NCBI GenBank assembly: GCA_900545365.1 | Contig: UQYL01000001.1 | Span: 119,381 to 183,380 of the forward strand | Direction: 5' to 3' | Length of the DNA: 64,000 bases | From: an uncultured Dialister sp. | Lineage (GTDB): Bacteria; Bacillota; Negativicutes; Veillonellales; Dialisteraceae | In this document: positions 1 through 8,810 of the stretch, in pieces | How the letters are laid out: each line of letters begins with the position of its first letter | How positions within the stretch are numbered: the first letter of the stretch is position 1 | Position numbers and translations under genes: made by a program | Notes under the pieces: generated by a model | Seen by the model: only the letters and a program-made list of their open reading frames with translations | Told to the model about the DNA's origin: nothing | Database searches by the model: none

Positions 1-1120
1 GCGCGGCAGCCAGATCCGCCGCGGTCTCACGGACTTTAAAACCGCTGGCGACATTGATGTAAACATCATCCTGTGAAAACGGCACGCCCGCCCGCTTTTC
101 CAGAACCGCCAGCAGCACGGTCATGCGATTATAATCATATCCCACCGCGATCCGCCTCGGCACGGCAAGGACGGAATGCACAGACAGCGCCTGAATCTCA
201 ATCAGAATCGAACGGTGTCCCTCCATGCATGCCGCCGCAATACTTCCCGCCGTTTCCTCTCCCCGTTCTTTCAAAAGGTAGGAAGACGGGTCGGCGATCC
301 CGCGCAGCCCCTGTTCTTCCATCACAAAAAGGCCAGATTCTGCGGTGGAGCCAAAACGATTTTTGACGGTCCGAAGGATGCGGAACTGATAACTTCTGTC
401 TCCCTCAAGATACAGCACCGCGTCCACCATATGTTCCAGAAGACGCGGCCCCGCCAGATTTCCTTCTTTTGTCACATGACCGATGATAAGCACAGCTATA
501 TTATTTTCTTTTGCAAACCGCACGAGAAGGGCAGTACAATCGCGGATCTGCGCCGGGCTTCCCATGGGGGCGGCTCCGGATTCCAGATACATAGTCTGGA
601 TAGAATCAATGACCAGCACCGCGGGCTGTATTTTTTTCGCTTCCTCCAGGATTCTGTTCAAATCGGCCCCAGCCATGACAAAGCAGCGATCACCGTGGAT
701 ACGGAGCCGGTCCGCTCTGAGTTTAATTTGAAGTTCCGACTCTTCGCCGCTGCAGTAAAGGACTTTTTCTTCCGCCTCGCAGACAGCCCGGCAGATTTGA
801 AAGACCAGTGTGGATTTGCCGATTCCCGGTTCGCCGCCAATCAGAATGACAGAGCCTTCTACGAGGCCTCCGCCAAGAGGCCCGTCTACCTCCGGCATCT
901 GAAGACACAACCGTCCCTGCGCCGCGTTATGAATTTCCGACAGGCGAACAGGCGTGTGCTCGCTTCCGGATGCAGCCGGCGCATATGTCCCCTGAGCCGG
1001 CGCAGTCTTTTCTTCCATGGTATTCCATTCGCCGCACATGGGACATCTCCCCAGCCAGCGCGGAGATTCTGCTCCGCAGTTGGCGCAGACGAATCTTGTT
1101 TTATTTTTGCTTCCAGGCAT
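1..1120 (-). CDS. radA: DNA repair protein RadA, 3' end cut off by window edge
   Basis: RecA-like ATPase that promotes branch migration of recombination intermediates. About 373 codons are present; the family is usually around 450, so roughly 80 C-terminal residues of the Lon-like domain lie outside. Visible motifs: an N-terminal zinc finger with Cys 12, 15, 26 and 29, the Walker A GGEPGIGKST at about 95-104, the DSIQT Walker B region, and the RadA-specific KNRFG motif near residue 250. The ATG at 1118-1120 has a GGAG ribosome site six bases upstream and a sigma-A-like promoter behind it. Monocistronic as far as can be seen. Identification is firm from motif order. Confidence 0.96.
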   Translation of the reverse strand, partial: MPGSKNKTRFVCANCGAESPRWLGRCPMCGEWNTMEEKTAPAQGTYAPAASGSEHTPVRLSEIHNAAQGRLCLQMPEVDGPLGGGLVEGSVILIGGEPGIGKSTLVFQICRAVCEAEEKVLYCSGEESELQIKLRADRLRIHGDRCFVMAGADLNRILEEAKKIQPAVLVIDSIQTMYLESGAAPMGSPAQIRDCTALLVRFAKENNIAVLIIGHVTKEGNLAGPRLLEHMVDAVLYLEGDRSYQFRILRTVKNRFGSTAESGLFVMEEQGLRGIADPSSYLLKERGEETAGSIAAACMEGHRSILIEIQALSVHSVLAVPRRIAVGYDYNRMTVLLAVLEKRAGVPFSQDDVYINVASGFKVRETAADLAAA

Positions 1121-1155
1121 ATTTGTCTCCGAAAAATTTTTACTTACTTATTTTT

Positions 1156-1183
1156 ATTATACAGAAATTCCATTAAAAAGTAA
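1156..1183 (-). promoter_or_regulatory. Probable sigma-A promoter of radA
   Basis: On the minus strand, TTACTT (1178-1183) and a perfect TATAAT (1156-1161) are 16 bases apart, and the start codon of radA follows about 36 bases after the -10. The -35 is weak, the -10 is consensus. Confidence 0.55.
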
Positions 1184-1276
1184 GAAGCGTCTCTCAAGAA
1201 TCTGCTCTTTTACACAGAACGCCCGTTCGTTTCCTCGCATTTCCTGTCAAAGAAACGCATGTTCTATAATAAGCAA

Positions 1277-1311
1277 ATAAAAAAGGCGCATTTTTGTCGG
1301 GAAATGCGTCT
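1277..1311 (-). terminator. Intrinsic terminator after the zinc-ribbon gene
   Basis: Minus-strand stem GACGCATTT / AAATGCGCC (1285-1310, one wobble) followed by a T-rich run (1277-1284). It lies about 40 bases after the stop of the gene ending at 1352. Confidence 0.75.
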
Positions 1312-1351
1312 CATATTTTTCTCCGTCATCTGGCAGCAGCTGTCTGGGCTT

Positions 1352-1813
1352 TCATTTTTCTTTTCTCTTTTTCAGGTACCACGCTGTTCCGCAATCCTTT
1401 GAGCAAAAAACAGAGCGGCGGTCGCGGGAGTCGGTAATCACGATTTCCTTCCCGCAGTTTCTGCAGTGAAAGGAACGGGATTCCGGTATTCCCCGTTTCA
1501 TTCGTTTGGAATGTTTCCAGTACAAATTCTCGCAGCGCTGCGAGCAGAATTTGGTGCGCAGATCATTTTCTTCCGTCACCCGGACTTCCACGCCGCAGTG
1601 TTTGCATTTAAAAGAACGAAGCGCCGGTTTATTTGGGTCAGAGATAATCACTCCCCCGCCAAATGTCCTTCCGCCATGGCGGTTCGCATACCTGCAGCAA
1701 TCCGGCGTGCAGTATTTTTGACTGGGATGCCTCGGATAAAATCGCGTCCCGCATACCGGACATATTTTCTGCACGGTTCGCCATACGGGAATATTTTTTT
1801 CTTTTTCCGCCAT
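1352..1813 (-). CDS. Small protein with three tandem zinc-ribbon modules
   Basis: 153 residues. Three copies of a CxxCG...(Y/F)CxxxC module are visible: Cys 18/21 with 35/39, then a second near residues 70-95 and a third near 117-141. Spacing inside each module is similar and the intervening residues are basic, with a Lys/Arg tail. This pattern is typical of zinc-binding, nucleic-acid-associated small proteins, but no named family could be assigned. It stands alone between radA and the dap operon, with its own terminator. Function is unknown; DNA or RNA binding is inference only. Confidence 0.75.
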   Translation of the reverse strand: MAEKEKNIPVWRTVQKICPVCGTRFYPRHPSQKYCTPDCCRYANRHGGRTFGGGVIISDPNKPALRSFKCKHCGVEVRVTEENDLRTKFCSQRCENLYWKHSKRMKRGIPESRSFHCRNCGKEIVITDSRDRRSVFCSKDCGTAWYLKKRKEK

Positions 1814-1911
1814 TCTTCAATCCCCCTTTATCCAGGCCGCAAAAAATTCCATACTGTTATTTTCTGCGTCTGATTCTTATTTGTCAATTCAAATATCTGT
1901 ACTGCCAGTCA

Positions 1912-1948
1912 TAAAAATAGCCGTTTCCCGCATTGGACGGGAATCGGC
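1912..1948 (-). terminator. Terminator of the dapB-asd-dapA operon
   Basis: Minus-strand stem GCCGATTCCCG / CGGGAAACGGC followed by TATTTTTAT, starting nine bases after the dapA stop codon. Confidence 0.8.
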
Positions 1949-1956
1949 TTTCACTG

Positions 1957-2856
1957 TTACATCAGGCCATAATCTTTCAGCATCTGGACGATATGCGCTT
2001 TTTCACTTTCATTTGCCTCCACCATAGGCAGCCTGAACTTTCCTCCGGGCAGGCCCAGCAGATTCACCGCTGTTTTCACCGGAATCGGGCTGGTGATGAA
2101 GAACAGCCCTTTATTGATCGGATAAGTCTTCATATGAAGCGCAAAGGCTTTCTTCACGTCGCCTTTTTCATAAGCATCGATCATGGCAAGCATGTCTTCC
2201 CCGATGATGTGGCTGGAGACACTGATGACACCGGTCCCGCCGGCCGCAATAATCGGGAAGGTAAACGAATCGTCGCCGCTGTAAATCATAAAGTCTTCCG
2301 GGAGCAGCATGCGTTCCTGCGTGACCTGATCCCAGTTTCCCGCGGCATCTTTAATTCCCACGATATTCGGGCAGACATCCACGAGCCGACGGATGGTCGC
2401 CGGCTGAATGCTCGCATTCGTTCTTCCCGGTACATTATAGAGAATGACCGGAATATGAATGGAATCGGCAATGGCTTTGAAATGCTGATACATTCCTTCC
2501 TGCGTCGGTTTGACATAGAATGGAACGATTGCCAGAACGCCGTCCGCGCCGAGCGCTTCTACTTTCTGAGCGAACGCAATGGACGCCGCGGTATCAATGC
2601 CGCCTGCGTTTCCGATAACCGGCACCTTTTTGCCTTCCGCTTTCTGCCCGACAGCCCGGATAACACAGTCGTACAGTTTCAGCTTTTCTTCTTCCGACAT
2701 GACGGCGCCTTCGCCAGTCGTGCCGCCGACAAGGATTCCTTCCGAACCGTGATTGATCAAATGTTTTGCAAGTTTTGCCGCGCCCTCATAGTCCACAGAA
2801 CCATCGTCTGCAAAAGGCGTGATCATCGCCGTAATAACGCGTCCGAATGTTTTCAT
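1957..2856 (-). CDS. dapA: 4-hydroxy-tetrahydrodipicolinate synthase
   Basis: Condenses pyruvate with aspartate semialdehyde, the first committed step of diaminopimelate and lysine synthesis, in the cytoplasm. The (beta/alpha)8 family signatures are present: GGTTGEG near residue 45, the YNVPGRT motif with the catalytic Tyr near 135, and IKDAAGN with the Schiff-base Lys near 160. The frame opens at an ATG at 2865, but GAGGAG directly abuts that codon; the second ATG at 2856 sits nine bases downstream of it and gives the usual N-terminus MKTFGRV, so it was chosen. Last gene of the dapB-asd-dapA run. Confidence 0.95.
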   Translation of the reverse strand: MKTFGRVITAMITPFADDGSVDYEGAAKLAKHLINHGSEGILVGGTTGEGAVMSEEEKLKLYDCVIRAVGQKAEGKKVPVIGNAGGIDTAASIAFAQKVEALGADGVLAIVPFYVKPTQEGMYQHFKAIADSIHIPVILYNVPGRTNASIQPATIRRLVDVCPNIVGIKDAAGNWDQVTQERMLLPEDFMIYSGDDSFTFPIIAAGGTGVISVSSHIIGEDMLAMIDAYEKGDVKKAFALHMKTYPINKGLFFITSPIPVKTAVNLLGLPGGKFRLPMVEANESEKAHIVQMLKDYGLM

Positions 2857-2887
2857 TGCTTCCATCTCCTCTATGTGTAGACAAAAA

Positions 2888-3928
2888 TTAAATCAAATCA
2901 TTGGCAATCATGTATTCAGCGATCTGCAGCGCATTAAGCGCTGCCCCCTTGCGGATCTGATCGCCGCACGCCCAGAGATTCAGGCCGTTGGGAGCAACCA
3001 GGTCTTTTCTGATGCGGCCCACAAGGACATCTGTTTTGTCGGATGTATCCAGCGGCATCGGATATTCCTGTTCCTTCGGATTGTCTTTCAGCGCCGTGCC
3101 GGGGAACCGGCTGATCGCCTCTTTCACTTGCTCTACGGAAAGAGCGTCTCTGGTCTCAATATAGATCGATTCCGCATGACTCCGCACCACCGGCACGCGG
3201 ACGGCAGTCGGCGTAATGCCGATGGAATCATCATGGAAAATTTTATGCGTCTCATTGACCATTTTCATTTCTTCTTTAGTATAGTCGCTGTCCAGGAACA
3301 CGTCGATCTGCGGAATCACATTGTAGGCAATGGGATAGTGCTTCGCCAGACTGGCACTCGGCAGAATACGCGGAACATAGGTCTCGCCTCTGGCTTTCGC
3401 CGCTGTTTCTCCGTAAAGTTCGTCGATTCCTTCTTTCCCGGCGCCGGAGACAGCCTGATAAGTACTCACAACGATCCGACGGATCGGAGAAAGGTTATGA
3501 ATCGGCTTCAGCGCCATCAGCATAATGATCGTAGAACAGTTCGGATTGGCAATGATTCCATGATGCTGACGGATATCTTCCGGATTGATCTCCGGAATAA
3601 CCAGCGGCACGTCCGGATCCATGCGGAATGTGCTGGAATTGTCGATGACGACCGCGCCCCGCTTGACCGCTTCCGGCGCCAGCGTCTTGCTGATTGTTCC
3701 GCCGGCGAAGAGCGCAATATCAATATTTTCAAAGGATTCCGGCTTCGCTTCTTCTACCGTATACTCCTTTCCGCAGACCGTGATCTTCTTTCCCGCGGAA
3801 CGGGCGGAGGCGAGCAGCTTCAGCTCAGAAAAAGGAAACTGTCTTTCCTCGATCAATTTAATAAATTCCTGTCCCACAGCCCCTGTGGCGCCAAGGATTG
3901 CGACTCTGGGCATTCTGCTCATATGCAT
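2888..3928 (-). CDS. asd: Aspartate-semialdehyde dehydrogenase
   Basis: NADPH-dependent reduction of aspartyl phosphate to aspartate semialdehyde, the branch point to DAP/lysine, threonine and methionine. 346 residues, normal length. The N-terminal GATGAVGQEF dinucleotide loop and the NPNCSTI motif (catalytic Cys near 132) are intact. An AAGGAG lies three bases before the first ATG and nine before the second (3922), so either may be used. Starts about 10 bases after dapB, consistent with one transcript. The product also feeds hom/thrB found at 27-29 kb. Confidence 0.96.
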   Translation of the reverse strand: MHMSRMPRVAILGATGAVGQEFIKLIEERQFPFSELKLLASARSAGKKITVCGKEYTVEEAKPESFENIDIALFAGGTISKTLAPEAVKRGAVVIDNSSTFRMDPDVPLVIPEINPEDIRQHHGIIANPNCSTIIMLMALKPIHNLSPIRRIVVSTYQAVSGAGKEGIDELYGETAAKARGETYVPRILPSASLAKHYPIAYNVIPQIDVFLDSDYTKEEMKMVNETHKIFHDDSIGITPTAVRVPVVRSHAESIYIETRDALSVEQVKEAISRFPGTALKDNPKEQEYPMPLDTSDKTDVLVGRIRKDLVAPNGLNLWACGDQIRKGAALNALQIAEYMIANDLI

Positions 3929-3938
3929 TCACTCCTTC

Positions 3939-4730
3939 TCAGTCCAAATAGTTTTCAAGTCCGTAAGTAATACCGGGTACAGATGCAACTTTCCGGCAGG
4001 CCAGCATAACACCGGGCATAAAGGATTTTCTGTCCATGGAATCATGCCGAACCGTCAGAATCTCACCGGTCCCGCCGAAAAGGACTTCCTGATGCGCCAC
4101 ATATCCAGGCAGGCGCACACTGTGAATTGTGATTCCCTCATACTTAGCGCCGCGCGCACCGGGGATGCTTTCCCGCGTCTTATCTTCTTCCGGCTCCGTC
4201 TGCCGCGCCGCTGCCATCTTCTCGGCGGTCAGCTTTGCCGTTCCGGAAGGCGCATCGTATTTTTTGTTATGATGAAGCTCGATAATTTCCGCATTGGGAA
4301 AATATTTGGAAATCTTCTCGCAGATCTCCATCATCAGGACAGCGCCGAGCGAAAAATTCGGTGCGATCAGCCCATTGGCCCCGCTCTTTTCAGCAATCGA
4401 AGCCAGTTCTTCCCGCTGTTCCGCAGTCAGCCCGGTCGTACCGATGACGATATGAATGCCCTGGGTGAGCACTTTTTTCGCGTTTTCAAAAATCACAGCA
4501 GGGCTGGTGAAATCCACGACCACATCAGGCTTCTCTTTGGCAAGCGCCGTCTCCAGCTCCTTCTCTATGATCACTCCGTTTTCCCGGAGCCCTGCAGCGA
4601 GTCCCGCGTCTTCCCCGCTATGCGACGGATCAACCGCGGCGGAAAGCACCAGATCTTTTTCGGCTGCCAGCGCCCGTACTACTTCGCTTCCCATACGGCC
4701 TGCCGCGCCATTAACCAGAACACGAATCAT
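3939..4730 (-). CDS. dapB: 4-hydroxy-tetrahydrodipicolinate reductase
   Basis: Reduces the DapA product with NAD(P)H. 263 residues, typical length. Visible are the N-terminal VNGAAGRMG nucleotide-binding loop, GTTGLT in the middle, and the substrate-binding ELHHNKKYDAPSGTA motif near residues 153-168 that defines the family. First gene of the dapB-asd-dapA operon; a 9-bp inverted repeat lies about 30-60 bases upstream and may be its operator. Confidence 0.96.
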   Translation of the reverse strand: MIRVLVNGAAGRMGSEVVRALAAEKDLVLSAAVDPSHSGEDAGLAAGLRENGVIIEKELETALAKEKPDVVVDFTSPAVIFENAKKVLTQGIHIVIGTTGLTAEQREELASIAEKSGANGLIAPNFSLGAVLMMEICEKISKYFPNAEIIELHHNKKYDAPSGTAKLTAEKMAAARQTEPEEDKTRESIPGARGAKYEGITIHSVRLPGYVAHQEVLFGGTGEILTVRHDSMDRKSFMPGVMLACRKVASVPGITYGLENYLD

Positions 4731-4762
4731 AAAAATGTCTCCCTTCCCGTCATGCCCATGTC

Positions 4763-4790
4763 ATTGAATTTTTCTCATTCCAAATTCAAT
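4763..4790. promoter_or_regulatory. Inverted repeat upstream of dapB, candidate operator
   Basis: Perfect 9-bp arms ATTGAATTT (4763-4771) and AAATTCAAT (4782-4790) separated by 10 bases. The half-sites resemble halves of ArgR-type ARG boxes (TGAAT...ATTCA), but the arms are farther apart than in a single ARG box. No lysine riboswitch fits in the short leader. Regulatory role is inference. Confidence 0.4.
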
Positions 4791-4826
4791 TTTGCTCATG
4801 ATTGATTTTTGATTTTAAACTTACTA

Positions 4827-4858
4827 TAAAAAAACCCGTCCGTCAATGAAAACCGGGC
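4827..4858 (-). terminator. Terminator after recN
   Basis: Minus-strand CCCGG...CGGACGGG hairpin (4835-4857) followed by seven T (4828-4834). The stem is short but the T run is good. Confidence 0.6.
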
Positions 4859-4869
4859 ATTTCTGTCGG

Positions 4870-6543
4870 TTATCTTTTTCCGCATACTGCCTCCAGTATC
4901 TCCCGGGCAGACTGTACGGCGCTCTCATTGGGCGGCCGATTCCCCGATATCATCCAGGCAATATCCTGAATATGTTCCTCGCCGGTAAGACGTCTCGCCG
5001 CCGTCGACGTTTTCTCATCACGCACCGTTTTTCTGATACTGTAATGCTGATCCGCCGCGCCGGCTGTCTGCGGCATGTGCGTAATACAGATGACCTGTAC
5101 GGTTTCCGATAAATGCCTGATCTTTCTTGCCACATTAAGCGCAGTCCCGCCGCTTATGCCTGTGTCGATCTCATCAAACACCAGCGTCTGGCAGACGAAA
5201 AGATGCGCCATCACATCTTCAATTGCCAGGGCGATGCGCGATATTTCCCCGCCGGAAGCGGTCTGACGCATGGGGCGAAGCGGTTCCCCCGGATTCGCGG
5301 AAAAATAAAACTCCATTTCCTGGACTCCGGACGCCGTCGGTATGTCTGGCTCTTTCAAATAAAGCTCCATCCGGGCATGCTCCATATTCATGTCCCGCAA
5401 CCCCTCTGTAATCTTTTGACACAAGAGAGCTCCCTGCTCACGGCGCACGGCATTCAGCGCCCGGCTTTTCTCCATGACCTCTTCCGTCAGGCGGCGAAAC
5501 TGTTCCTGCATGGTTTCGCTGTCATAGACCATAGCGTACAGGCTGTCATATTCCTTTTTGGCTTTGGCAAGGTAAGACAGCACATCTTCCAGCGACGGTC
5601 CGTATTTATTTTTCAGCTGTGTCAAAAGTTCGTCCCGCGCTTGAAGTTCCGCCAGCTCCTCCTCGGAAAACTCCTCTCCGCCCAGATAGTTTTCCAATTC
5701 CGATGACGCATCTTCCAGCGCGTATAAAGCATTCTGCAGATTCTGCTCCACGCCGGACAGGGCGGGATCATACCGGACGATGCTGCCGATCCGGCGGACC
5801 GCTTCCGCAAGTCCGCTCTGCGCCCCGGATTCCCCGGATAAAAGCTCAACGGCGCGGCCGGCTTCCCGGTAAATCTTTTCATGGTTTTCAAGAATCAGCA
5901 GTTTCTCTCTGACCGCTGAATCTTCATCCGCATCCCTGACCTGCGCTCTTTCGATCTGTTCGATCTCCCACTGGAGGATATCCAGCCGCCGTTCATGCTC
6001 CTGTTTGCTGTTCTGAAAGTCCGTGAATTTCTTCTGTACCGTCTTCCATTCGGAAAAAGCAGCCTCGTATTCCCGAAACGCTTCCGTCAGCTGTTCTGAG
6101 AAATGATCAACCAAGTACCGGCAGAAGTCCGCCGATAAAAGATTTTCATTCTCATTCTGTTCATGAATTTTGACCAGACGGCGCCCCAGCTTCTCCAGCT
6201 GCTTTACCGTACAGAGCGCGCTGTTGACTGTGCATATCCCGCGCCCGTTCTTATTCATTTTACGTGAGATCAATATTTCCCCATTTTCCGCTTCGATCCC
6301 CATCTCCTCAAGAGCCGGAAGAATTTCCGGTTCGGCCGTAAAAACACCTTCCACCCGGAAAAACTCTTTGCCGTTTCGAATCAGCTCCACAGAGGCCCGG
6401 CGCCCGAGCAAAATGGCCAGCGCGTCCATAAGGATCGATTTCCCGGAACCCGTCTCACCGGTAAAAACGGTGACTCCCTTTTCAAAGTCAATCCAGGAAT
6501 CCTCAATAATGGCGAAATTGACTATGTGAAGACTCTGAAGCAT
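4870..6543 (-). CDS. recN: DNA repair protein RecN
   Basis: SMC-like ATPase acting early in double-strand break repair. 557 residues, usual length. Walker A GETGSGKS at about 30-37, a long central charged region (about 160-370) predicted as the coiled-coil arm, the ABC signature TASGGEISRIAL near 440 and the Walker B region VFDEIDTGISGG near 470. The frame opens with a GTG at 6546, but the ATG at 6543 is six bases from a GAGG site and is preferred. Last gene of the ispA-tlyA-nadK-argR-recN block, a conserved Firmicute arrangement. Confidence 0.96.
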   Translation of the reverse strand: MLQSLHIVNFAIIEDSWIDFEKGVTVFTGETGSGKSILMDALAILLGRRASVELIRNGKEFFRVEGVFTAEPEILPALEEMGIEAENGEILISRKMNKNGRGICTVNSALCTVKQLEKLGRRLVKIHEQNENENLLSADFCRYLVDHFSEQLTEAFREYEAAFSEWKTVQKKFTDFQNSKQEHERRLDILQWEIEQIERAQVRDADEDSAVREKLLILENHEKIYREAGRAVELLSGESGAQSGLAEAVRRIGSIVRYDPALSGVEQNLQNALYALEDASSELENYLGGEEFSEEELAELQARDELLTQLKNKYGPSLEDVLSYLAKAKKEYDSLYAMVYDSETMQEQFRRLTEEVMEKSRALNAVRREQGALLCQKITEGLRDMNMEHARMELYLKEPDIPTASGVQEMEFYFSANPGEPLRPMRQTASGGEISRIALAIEDVMAHLFVCQTLVFDEIDTGISGGTALNVARKIRHLSETVQVICITHMPQTAGAADQHYSIRKTVRDEKTSTAARRLTGEEHIQDIAWMISGNRPPNESAVQSAREILEAVCGKR

Positions 6544-6566
6544 CACACACCTCGTACAGAGAACCG

Positions 6567-7022
6567 TTACACTTTTAAAAATTGCTGTATCCGTCTGACT
6601 AATTCAGGGACATCTTTGGGATCTTTCATGATGACAAGCACCGTATCATCACCGGCCAGTGTCCCGATAATTTCCTTATTATCGGAATGATCAATGGAAA
6701 ACGCGATGGACTGCGCCGACCCCGGCAGCGTATGAATCACGATGAGATTCATGCTGCTGTCGATGCGCGTCACTGCTTCCTGGAAAAGCATGGAAACATG
6801 GTTGTTTGACATGACGTTTTTCTTCTCAGCGGACAGCGCGTATCTGTAACGCCCATTTTTATAAGGAACTTTCACCAGCATCAGTTCTTTTATATCTCTG
6901 GATACCGTTGCCTGCGTTACGACGATCCCCTCTTTCTGGAGCGCCGCCGCCAGCTCTTCCTGTGTCTCGATCACCTGATTCTGAATGATTTCCTTGATTT
7001 TCATAATTCTGTATCGTTTCAT
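6567..7022 (-). CDS. argR: Arginine repressor ArgR
   Basis: Arginine-sensing transcription factor controlling arginine synthesis and catabolism. 151 residues with an N-terminal winged helix (TQEELAAALQKEGIVVTQATVSRDIKEL compressed across residues 20-47; SRD recognition helix) and a C-terminal oligomerisation and arginine-binding domain with GTLAGDDT near residue 126. GGAGG lies five bases before the ATG at 7022, so the longer N-terminus is retained although an internal ATG at codon 7 gives the more common length. Lies in the classical recN neighbourhood. Confidence 0.95.
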   Translation of the reverse strand: MKRYRIMKIKEIIQNQVIETQEELAAALQKEGIVVTQATVSRDIKELMLVKVPYKNGRYRYALSAEKKNVMSNNHVSMLFQEAVTRIDSSMNLIVIHTLPGSAQSIAFSIDHSDNKEIIGTLAGDDTVLVIMKDPKDVPELVRRIQQFLKV

Positions 7023-7055
7023 AATTTCCTCCCGGGTAAATCTGTCCGTAAAGCG

Positions 7056-7946
7056 TCAGTTGGCCCTGATTTTTGGAAAAAGGCGGGAACTGATGGCAGA
7101 AAAGAAGTCCTGATCGGCAAAACGCAGGAAACGGATCGGTTTATGACAGCACCGGATATGAATCCGCTCTCTCTGATAAATTTTATACGTACCGTTTCCG
7201 TCAAGTGAAATATGCAGCTGCTTTTCCCTTTCGGGCAGCTGGATCATAACATCCGCATTCATGGGCAGAACCATTGAGAAATTCTGGATCATGTGCGGGC
7301 AAATCGGAACGACAAGCATATTTTCCGCCGCACCATCCAAAATCGGCCCCCCGCAGGACAGCGCATAACTAGTCGAACCGGTCGGCGTCGCCACGATCAG
7401 GCCGTCTGCCGGATATTGCTGGAAAAATTTTCCGTTGATCCACAGACGCAGCCGCGACATTTTCCCGATGGTATCATGGCCGACTACAATGTCATTCAGC
7501 ACGCCTGGCAGCACGGTCTTCATGCCGTTGGCATGTTCAATCCAGGATTCAAGAAAGACCCGTTTCACGACAGTATATTTCTTTTCCCGGATATCCTGAA
7601 AGCGCATCTTCATATTCAACGGCGTGATTGAATTTAAAAATCCCAGTTCCCCCATGTGAATACCGGCCAAAAGGATCGGATACTCCGCAAGATTCCTTGC
7701 CGCCTGCAAAAAAGATCCGTCTCCGCCAATGGAGAAGGCGATCTCCGTATGCTTTCCCAGCCATTCCAGACTTTTATATTTTGAATGATCCAGACGTATT
7801 TTTCGTTCTTCAAAAAACGGCCTGACATAATCCGGCAGAAAATACCGGAATCCCGCTTCCTCCATGGCAGGCAGCAGATCAGAAAAAAACGGATAAATTT
7901 CTTCCTTTCCTGTATTTGGGAAAACAGATATATCCATATACATCAT
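7056..7946 (-). CDS. nadK: NAD kinase
   Basis: Phosphorylates NAD to NADP. The family motif GGDGSFLQAAR is at about 74-84, with the conserved NDIVV region and TGSTSYALSCGGP for nucleotide binding further on. 296 residues, typical. Its first ATG overlaps the tlyA stop codon (ATGA), implying translational coupling; a second and a third in-frame ATG three and nine bases or so downstream are equally compatible with the AAAGG site. Neighbours tlyA and argR match the usual Firmicute order. Confidence 0.95.
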   Translation of the reverse strand: MMYMDISVFPNTGKEEIYPFFSDLLPAMEEAGFRYFLPDYVRPFFEERKIRLDHSKYKSLEWLGKHTEIAFSIGGDGSFLQAARNLAEYPILLAGIHMGELGFLNSITPLNMKMRFQDIREKKYTVVKRVFLESWIEHANGMKTVLPGVLNDIVVGHDTIGKMSRLRLWINGKFFQQYPADGLIVATPTGSTSYALSCGGPILDGAAENMLVVPICPHMIQNFSMVLPMNADVMIQLPEREKQLHISLDGNGTYKIYQRERIHIRCCHKPIRFLRFADQDFFSAISSRLFPKIRAN

Positions 7947-8779
7947 CCTTTCAGCAACCGGTGCGCTTCATCGACTACAGACGCGATCTCCTCCTCTGAA
8001 GGGAAGCTTCTGCCGCTTCCTCCTTCCGGAATCCACCGCAGCAGGGCCAGAAATTCGATGTTTCCGGAACCGCCTTTGATTGGTGAATAGGTGAGCGCGT
8101 CAGTCCGGAAGCCTTCTTCTGCCGCACGACGGACGACTTCCGAAATCACTGCCCTGTGTATTTCCGGTTCTCGCACAATGCCGCCTTTCCCTACTTTATC
8201 TTTCCCAGCTTCAAACTGCGGCTTGATCAATATGACCATGTTTCCTTCTTTTTTTAAGATGGATCTTGCGGCCGGCATGATCTTTAAAACGGAAATAAAG
8301 GATATATCCGTTGCGATCATGTCCACCGGCTCGCCAAGCGTTTCAATCGTAACATCTTTAATGTTTGTCTTTTCCAGATTGATAACACGCGCATCCTGCC
8401 GAAGTTTCCAATCCAGCTGATTATAGCCGACGTCGATCGCATACACTTTGGCAGCGCCGTTCTGAAGCGCGCAGTCCGTAAATCCGCCCGTAGACGCGCC
8501 GATATCCGCCATGGTGATTCCATTCAAATCCAGATGAAATTCCCGTATTGCCTTTTCCAGCTTATATCCGCCCCGCCCGACATAAGGCATAATATGACCC
8601 TTCAGGCGAATCTTTGCGTTTGCCGGAACTTTCGTACCGGGTTTATCCACGGGCACATCATTAACAAGAACAATGCCGGCCATGATATGGCGTTTTGCGT
8701 TTTCACGGCTTTCAAAAAATCCCTGTTCGACCAGAAGAACGTCAATCCGTTCTTTTTTTACTTTTAGTATATGTGTCAT
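7943..8779 (-). CDS. tlyA: TlyA family rRNA 2'-O-methyltransferase
   Basis: S4 RNA-binding domain at the N-terminus (ERIDVLLVEQGFFESRENAKR near residues 10-31) followed by an FtsJ-like SAM-dependent methyltransferase domain with DIGASTGGFTDC near 85-96. Known members 2'-O-methylate cytidines in 16S and/or 23S rRNA; which one here cannot be told. GTG at 8782 and ATG at 8779 are adjacent; the ATG has the better eight-base spacing to AGGA. Next to ispA and nadK; the dxs gene often found here is absent. Confidence 0.92.
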   Translation of the reverse strand: MTHILKVKKERIDVLLVEQGFFESRENAKRHIMAGIVLVNDVPVDKPGTKVPANAKIRLKGHIMPYVGRGGYKLEKAIREFHLDLNGITMADIGASTGGFTDCALQNGAAKVYAIDVGYNQLDWKLRQDARVINLEKTNIKDVTIETLGEPVDMIATDISFISVLKIMPAARSILKKEGNMVILIKPQFEAGKDKVGKGGIVREPEIHRAVISEVVRRAAEEGFRTDALTYSPIKGGSGNIEFLALLRWIPEGGSGRSFPSEEEIASVVDEAHRLLKG

Positions 8780-8810
8780 CACTGTTTTCCTGCCGATCCT
8801 CCATGCGCTC

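Noticed and set aside
176..1183. 335-codon plus-strand open frame over radA
   Set aside because: The minus strand encodes all RadA motifs; the plus frame has none.
4731..4830. Lysine riboswitch before dapB
   Set aside because: The leader is only about 100 bases, too short for the roughly 170-base element, and no characteristic helices are seen.
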